This document shows positions 62,731 to 64,000 of a stretch of DNA of 64,000 nucleotides, piece by piece. The stretch's first letter is position 1. Each line of letters opens with the position of its first letter. The notes under the pieces were generated by a model, which had not been told where the DNA came from, did no database searches, and saw only the letters and a program-made list of their open reading frames with translations. Origin of the DNA: Kaistella chaponensis (GTDB taxonomy: Bacteria; Bacteroidota; Bacteroidia; Flavobacteriales; Weeksellaceae); the NCBI RefSeq assembly GCF_900156725.1, contig NZ_FTOI01000009.1, positions 80,819 through 144,818 on the forward strand. The letters run 5' to 3'. The translations under genes were made by a program, and so were the position numbers.

Positions 62731-62986
62731 CGATAGGACCCACAATTTGTCCTAACCATTTTTTAAATTTATAAGGTAGGTCTATGTAGATCCATTTTAC
62801 TTTACCTTGATATTGAGGTAGCTCAGATTTTAAGGCTTCAAGGTTATCTATATGAATAATTTATTCTCAGAAATAGCATCACTTTTTTGCCCATCTTTGT
62901 ACGTGTACGCTTCTATAAATTTCTATAAGAGACATCTTGGTGATGATTAATGACTTTGTTTTTTCTATCCAATGTAGTGCGGGCAT
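62717..62986 (-). pseudogene. Decayed DNA methyltransferase (type III Mod-like) fragment
   Basis: Minus-strand frames, read piecewise: MPALHWIEK from ATG 62986, KVINHHQDVSYRNL, KFIEAYTYKDGQKSDAISEN, then IIHIDNLEALKSELPQYQGK and VKWIYIDLPYKFKKWLGQIV ending at TAA 62717-62719. Intact relatives have HGDNLEALK...IYIDPPYNTG; here Gly is Ile, DPPY is DLPY, and a stretch after it is deleted. At least two frameshifts and one stop. The C-terminal two thirds are missing. Its end overlaps the integrase stop by 14 bp. Confidence 0.78.
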
Positions 62987-63281
62987 TCTAATATTAGTTT
63001 TAACAAAAGTAGGAAATCATTTACTAAAAATATATTTGCTAAGAGATTTAATCCCAATTACTACTCTGGGCAAGACTTTATACAAAAAGCTATAGTGTAT
63101 CAACTTTAGAATACTCGTGGTATAAATCTTTAGGAAGAATCCATCATGGGAGAGACCTGATTAAAATGCTTTCATTAGATCATTAAACTGTACCCGACAC
63201 CAGAATCGAACCGGTACTTCTTTTTTTATAAATCGCCCTATTTTCAAATTAATATTACCGTTTATGCTTGGTATGAAATAT
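62987..63281. other. Gene-poor remnant stretch with tRNA-like 3' fragment
   Basis: A plus-strand open stretch ends at TAA 63184 (SYSVSTLEYSWYKSLGRIHH ...), no start and no family recognised; probably a gene scrap. 63199-63215 read on the minus strand is a T-arm-like hairpin ACCGG-TTCGATT-CTGGT followed by GTCGGGT-A, like the 3' end of a tRNA without its body. Confidence 0.45.
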
Positions 63282-63740
63282 TTATTGTTCTTCTTCGTCA
63301 AAATTATCAAAATAGGAAAAATCTTTTGTTATCACTCCGTTTTCAATCGTGAAAATCGTGCAAATAGGTAATTCGAATTTCGAGTGGTCGGGTGCAGTTC
63401 CACTTGAGATAAATTCTACAATGATATGTTTGTCGTCCGAAGGATAAGTTTGAATAACCTGATCGTGAAGGTCTGGGAAAACTTTATTGAGTTCTGAATA
63501 TTTGTCTACAATTTGTTGTCTTGTTTGTTTTACAATTCCCTGTCCTAGTGATGGATCTTTAAAATCGGTAGTTTCAGCATACATATCAGCCATTTTTGTC
63601 CACTCGTGATTGTTAAAATGCTCAAAATATTGCTTAACCAATTTTTCATTTGTAGAGGTGTCCATCGTTTTTTCTTTTGTTTGATTGTTACAGCCGATCA
63701 GTATAAAAGTCAAAATAAATACGGATAGTATTTTTCTCAT
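63282..63740 (-). CDS. NTF2/SnoaL-like lipoprotein
   Basis: 152 residues from ATG 63740, the start of a lipoprotein signal (RKILSVFILTFILIGC; lipobox ends at Cys17). A longer frame from 63788 is unsupported. The mature part has the SnoaL/NTF2 fold pattern: LVKQYFEHFNNHEWTKMADM, FKDPSLGQG, and the beta strands HIIVEFISSGTA and ICTIFTIENGVIT. Ligand or activity unknown. It sits in the accessory region between the methyltransferase relic and an IS element. Confidence 0.85.
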   Translation of the reverse strand: MRKILSVFILTFILIGCNNQTKEKTMDTSTNEKLVKQYFEHFNNHEWTKMADMYAETTDFKDPSLGQGIVKQTRQQIVDKYSELNKVFPDLHDQVIQTYPSDDKHIIVEFISSGTAPDHSKFELPICTIFTIENGVITKDFSYFDNFDEEEQ

Positions 63741-63862
63741 AGCATAGTTTATTAATTTCACGTTTTGTTCTTTCGAGATTTTATTCAATTTATTGGTAAT
63801 GTCTTTTCGCCTTCACGGCTATCTTCAGCTTATGAAAAATCTACGTATATACCTTTCAATAA

Positions 63863-64000
63863 TGTAATCTTCCCCAAAAATAAGAACATTTAAAAATATA
63901 GTTTTTAAATTTGGAAGACTATGAAAAACAGTAAATTTTCAGAAGTTCAGATCATCAAGATTTTATCTGAACAAAATCAAGGAAAAACAGTAAATGAGAT
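63863..64000 (+). mobile_element. IS3-type insertion sequence, left end (runs off the window)
   Basis: The likely left terminal repeat begins TGTAATCTTCCCCAAAAATA (63863-63882), and the transposase gene starts at 63921. Only the left end is visible; exact ends need the right repeat outside the window. Confidence 0.6.
63921..64000 (+). CDS. IS3-family transposase OrfA (3' partial)
   Basis: 26 codons visible, MKNSKFSEVQIIKILSEQNQ then GKTVNE, open to the window edge. This is the N-terminus of the helix-turn-helix OrfA of IS3-type elements (K.SKFTE.QI...L.EQ..GK.V). Confidence 0.82.
   Translation, partial: MKNSKFSEVQIIKILSEQNQGKTVNE

Overview
The window reads as chromosomal DNA of a low-GC Bacteroidota, most likely family Weeksellaceae (Chryseobacterium/Kaistella-like). 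Reasons: many genes have the Bacteroidota -7 promoter element TAnnTTTG and no Shine-Dalgarno sequence; eight secreted proteins end in a type IX secretion (T9SS) type A sorting domain; the ATP synthase locus lacks atpD/atpC, as is usual in this phylum; and intergenic repeats with a TCCCGAT...ATCGGGA core recur. Most of the window is ordinary core genome. The last 3 kb, from tRNA-Ser onward, is accessory DNA.

Layout. 1-4.9 kb: ATP synthase genes atpB (cut by the window edge), E, F, H, A, G. 5.3-9.1 kb: a secreted P-domain protein, a CorC-type membrane protein, clpS and a rhomboid protease. 9.4-15.1 kb: prmC, an NlpC/P60 lipoprotein, dapD and three glycosyltransferases. 15.1-22.4 kb: a complete histidine operon (hisG-D-C-B-H-A-F-IE) behind a leader peptide and attenuator. 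22.4-31.1 kb: a secreted M28 peptidase, the thrS-infC-rpmI-rplT translation operon, and a secreted M4 peptidase. 31-35 kb: small cell-envelope and housekeeping genes and an acyl-CoA dehydrogenase. 35.5-48.5 kb: secreted endonuclease I, a helix-hairpin-helix protein, a MerR regulator, a DEAD-box helicase, a secreted protein broken by a stop codon, rpsA, a secreted M36 peptidase and rplS. 49-54 kb: the two subunits of a 3-oxoacid CoA-transferase separated by an ABC exporter on the opposite strand. 54.2-55.7 kb: a cobalamin riboswitch leading into a leucine-rich-repeat T9SS protein. 55.8-61 kb: HAD phosphatase, NhaC antiporter, a small nuclease-like protein, holA, trxB, crcB. 61.1-64 kb: tRNA-Ser, a tyrosine integrase, a decayed DNA methyltransferase, an NTF2-like lipoprotein and the start of an IS3-type transposase.

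Most noteworthy: (1) the cobalamin riboswitch at 54280-54456 sits directly before a secreted leucine-rich-repeat protein, with no TonB receptor or B12 biosynthesis gene nearby, so this protein is a candidate new member of the B12-controlled cell-surface repertoire; (2) infC can only reach its full N-terminus from a non-standard AUA start; (3) a 23-bp-period repeat array occurs at two distant loci, each time upstream of, and in the same orientation as, the next gene; (4) a histidine leader peptide with a matching attenuator; (5) an in-frame stop that cuts a secreted protein from its T9SS sorting domain. Several small broken genes (31316-31548, 49774-50141, 62717-62986) are not single open reading frames. 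No database search was possible, so family assignments rest on motifs and lengths read from the sequence.
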